Part shown: one piece after another, positions 61,640 to 64,000 of the stretch | Layout: each line of letters starts with the position of its first letter | Position numbering within the stretch: the first letter of the stretch is position 1 | Assembly (NCBI GenBank): GCA_922989275.2 | Contig: OV277862.1 | Span: 49,625,786-49,689,785 of the forward strand | Origin: Gari tellinella | Lineage: Eukaryota; Mollusca; Bivalvia; Cardiida; Psammobiidae | DNA length: 64,000 nt | Reading direction: 5' to 3' | Translations under genes and position numbers: made by a program | The notes under the pieces: model-generated | Told to the model about the DNA's origin: nothing | What the model saw: only the letters and a program-made list of their open reading frames with translations | Database searches by the model: none

Positions 61640-63032
61640 GCAATGTGTTTGTGAAACACAAATGCCCCCAGCCAGCGTCATGTTCTGTAATGTAATGCTT
61701 ATTTGCAAAAGTAGGTCAAAAGTCATGGTCGCATGGTAAATGAAACATTGGCATGGTTGAACAAGTCTTAACACAGGAAACATACAATGTACATGTACAT
61801 ACAAAGTATGGAAGCTCTAGGCCTACTGGTTCAAATGTTATAGGCATATAAAGATTTATACAAAAGCCGGTCAAAGGTCAAGGTCACAAGGGCAAAAGCG
61901 TAGGTATGGTTGGAAAGGTCTTGACACAAGAAATATATAAACAAAATATGAAAGCTGTAGGCCTACTTGGGCAAATGTTATAGCCATTTAAAGATTTTAA
62001 CAAAAGTAGGTCAAATGTCAAGGTCACAATGTCAAAAAGTTTTGTATGGTTGGAAAGGTCTCGCCAGTCAAGGTCACATGGTCATAGACTTTGGTATAGT
62101 TGGAAAGGTCTTAACACAAGAAATATGCATACAAAATATGAAAGCCCTGGGCCAACTGGTGCAAATTATATAGCCATTTAAAGATTTTTACAAAAGTAGG
62201 TCAAATGTCAAGGTCACAAGGTCAAAAAGTTTTATATGGTTGGAAAGGTCTTGCCATGAGGAATACACATGCCAAGTATAAAAGGCCCAGGTTTAAAAAT
62301 GCAAAAGTTATAGCCAAGGTTAAGGTTTTTGGTTAAAGTTTGATTAAATAGGTCAAAGGTCAAGGTCAAGGTCACATGGTCAAAGATGTTGGTATGGTTG
62401 GAAAGGTCTTGACAAAAGAAATATACATACAAAATATGAAAGCCCTGGGCCTACTGGTGCAAATGTTATAGCCATTTAAAGAATTTTACAAAAGTATGTC
62501 AAGGTCAAGGTCACAAGGTCAAAAAGTTTTATATGATTGGAAAGGTCTTGCCATGAGGAGTACACATGCCAAGTATAAAAGGCCCAGGTTTAAAAATGCA
62601 AAAGTTATAGCCAAGGTTAAGGTTTTTGGTTAAAGTTTGATTAAATAGGTCAAAGTCAAGGTCAAGGTCACATGGTCAAAGATGTTGGTATGGTTGGAAA
62701 GGTCTTGACAAAAGAAATATACATACAAAATATAAAAGCCCTGGGCTTACTGGTGCAAATGTTATAGCCATTTAAAGATTTTTACAAAAGTAGGTCAAAT
62801 GTCAAGGTCAATATCACAAGGTCAAAAAGGTTTGTATGGATGGAAAGGTCTTGATACAGGAAAGACACATGCCAAGTATAAAAGGTCCAGGTACAAAAAT
62901 GCAAGAGTTATAGCCAAGGTTAAGGTTTTTGGCACAGACAGACGGACGGACGGACAGACGGAGGGACGGACGGACAAACCAACAGACATGACAAAAACTA
63001 TATGCCCCCGAATCGTAGATTCTGGGGGCATA
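61640..63032 (+). mobile_element. Tandem-array element ending in a GCCCCC hairpin
   Basis: AAACACAAATGCCCCCAG starts it. Imperfect units based on AGGTCAAGGTCACAAGGTCA and GGTTGGAAAGGTCTTG follow, with a ~300-bp higher-order period (62221, 62518, 62821) and a GGAC-rich simple repeat at 62938-62985. It ends at a hairpin TATGCCCCCGAATCGTAGA / TTCTGGGGGCATA (63001-63032). This organisation is common in bivalve repeats and is often ascribed to Helitrons; no replicase is present. Confidence 0.8.
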
Positions 63033-64000
63033 AAAATGAAATTATCTATTATGTGGCCAGTCACGAATGTACGCAAACATAGGAAAGCAAACTATGTTGT
63101 TTTACCTTTAGAGTTGTGTGTGATGGAAGCACGTGTACTTGGATTGAATAGAAAAAACTTGAAAAGAAAATTGAACATCCACATGCTACCCGTAATCTCG
63201 TAGTGATAAGATTAACCAAGAGCACATTGAAAAGGTCCAAGCCTTCTACCTAGAAAGAGCAAGTCGTGATGTGTTTTGTTGAAAAATGACAATGGAGTCA
63301 AACAACCTGTACAGAAACATGTGATGGAAATGACACAAGAAGAGGCATTCCAAGAATGAAAAACAGCGAACCCATATCTAAACGAAAATTTGATCAACTC
63401 AAGCCAGCTAATGACAGGAATACAAAACTTTCTAGTCGCATTGTGTCTGTTGTGTCTGTTGTACATATTGAAAGTACTGGCCTTGAACAAGTTATAATGA
63501 CAGGAATATGACGTCAAAACAGCTTCTGGATGTGCGAACAAGCTGGACCATTTCATGCCATGAAATGTGGCACTCGTGATTGTGATTACTGCAGTGTCAA
63601 TAAATTAAATCAGTAGTATGAACAGTTATTTAGAGACCGTTGTAATTCAGAGATCATTTGGAATAAATGAGAGAAACAAACAGTGCCTTTAAATGAAAAC
63701 AAGTCAATCACACGGATTGTCCTGGCTACACATGTTTCCACTATCAGAGAATTCTTCACCGAGCTGTGCAATACAGTCACACCGCAGAGTATCCAGTACT
63801 GTATTGGGTGTCGTGAAAATACCGAGTGCATAAACCAGGAAGTGTGTCCAGTTAGGAGAGCAGAAGCTTGATCAATAATGTTGAAACGGAAGCAGAACAT
63901 GCCGACTTTATGCCCGAAATTGAAATTAAAGAACAAGAGGATGAATTAAATTTGAACGACTTTGTAGCTGTTAAGTTTGAAACTTGCCATTCTCAAGTGT
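63033..64000 (+). other. Unassigned; possible eroded coding remnants
   Basis: Short frames look protein-like but are broken by stops and frame changes: FHAMKCGTRDCDYCSVNK (about 63550-63605), FTELCNTVTPQSIQYCIGCRE (63754-63816) and EDELNLNDFVAVKFETCHSQ (about 63938-63997). They might be the degraded 5' part of a transposon-related gene continuing beyond the window. No family is assigned. Confidence 0.35.

Noticed and set aside
62799..63203. 134-codon frame with TDGRTDGQTEGRTD-like stretch
   Set aside because: It is translation of the GGAC simple repeat and the 3' hairpin of the tandem element.

Overview
This is animal nuclear DNA, most likely from a bivalve mollusc. The evidence is spliced genes with long AT-rich non-coding stretches, a tRNA-headed SINE ending in an (AAAC)n-type tail, a pearl-like element made of ~160-bp monomers, a GGTCAAAGGTCAAGGTCA-type array ending in a GCCCCC...GGGGGC hairpin, and dozens of short palindromic DNA elements. 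The species cannot be named from the sequence alone.

Only two protein-coding exons are convincing. At 34523-37507 (+) is the long 3' terminal exon of a p130Cas/BCAR1/NEDD9-family adaptor: a YDxP substrate domain, a serine-rich helical bundle, Src-binding motifs and the C-terminal Cas domain. Its SH3 exon must lie upstream, and I did not find it in the window, so 1-34522 is probably intron or intergenic DNA. At 55248-56858 (-) is a complete one-exon reading frame for a forkhead transcription factor, closest by eye to the FoxH type, with a 3' splice site just before its ATG. The two genes converge, with their 3' ends about 17.7 kb apart.

Most of the rest is non-autonomous transposons; no transposase is intact. 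I use letters for the families. A, B, B2, C and G end in TTAA followed by CCCATTACCCC, CCCTTTGAACC, CTCTTTGCATGC or CCCTTAGCCTGCC, which looks like piggyBac ends. D, H and K end in TA followed by CAGTCAAACCTG, CAGTARAACCTCTC or CAGTCGAAACTCGATAC, which looks like pogo/Tigger or mariner ends. F ends in TACAGTGGAGAATCTG. E ends in CAGGGCTCCAGATAAGGGG. Nearly every copy carries a 55-75 bp, often perfect, palindrome.

The most striking point is that the palindromes behave as modules. Two lineages of hairpin, AAGCAGGNNNAAAGTAAWGCAGAA (A, D and H) and GCAAACAGTTTGGATCCAG / GCAAACAGTGAAGACCCAG (B, C, F, G and L), occur inside shells with unrelated ends. Their two arms change together from copy to copy, and many insertions, deletions and duplication joints fall at the hairpin tip. 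Other notable items are a 1,045-bp hAT-like foldback element with an 8-bp target duplication (48238-49282), a 34-bp minimal derivative of a 374-bp element (40263-40296 and 24681-25054), three-deep nesting at 46527-46945, and a minus-strand retroposon inside an A element (10161-10511).
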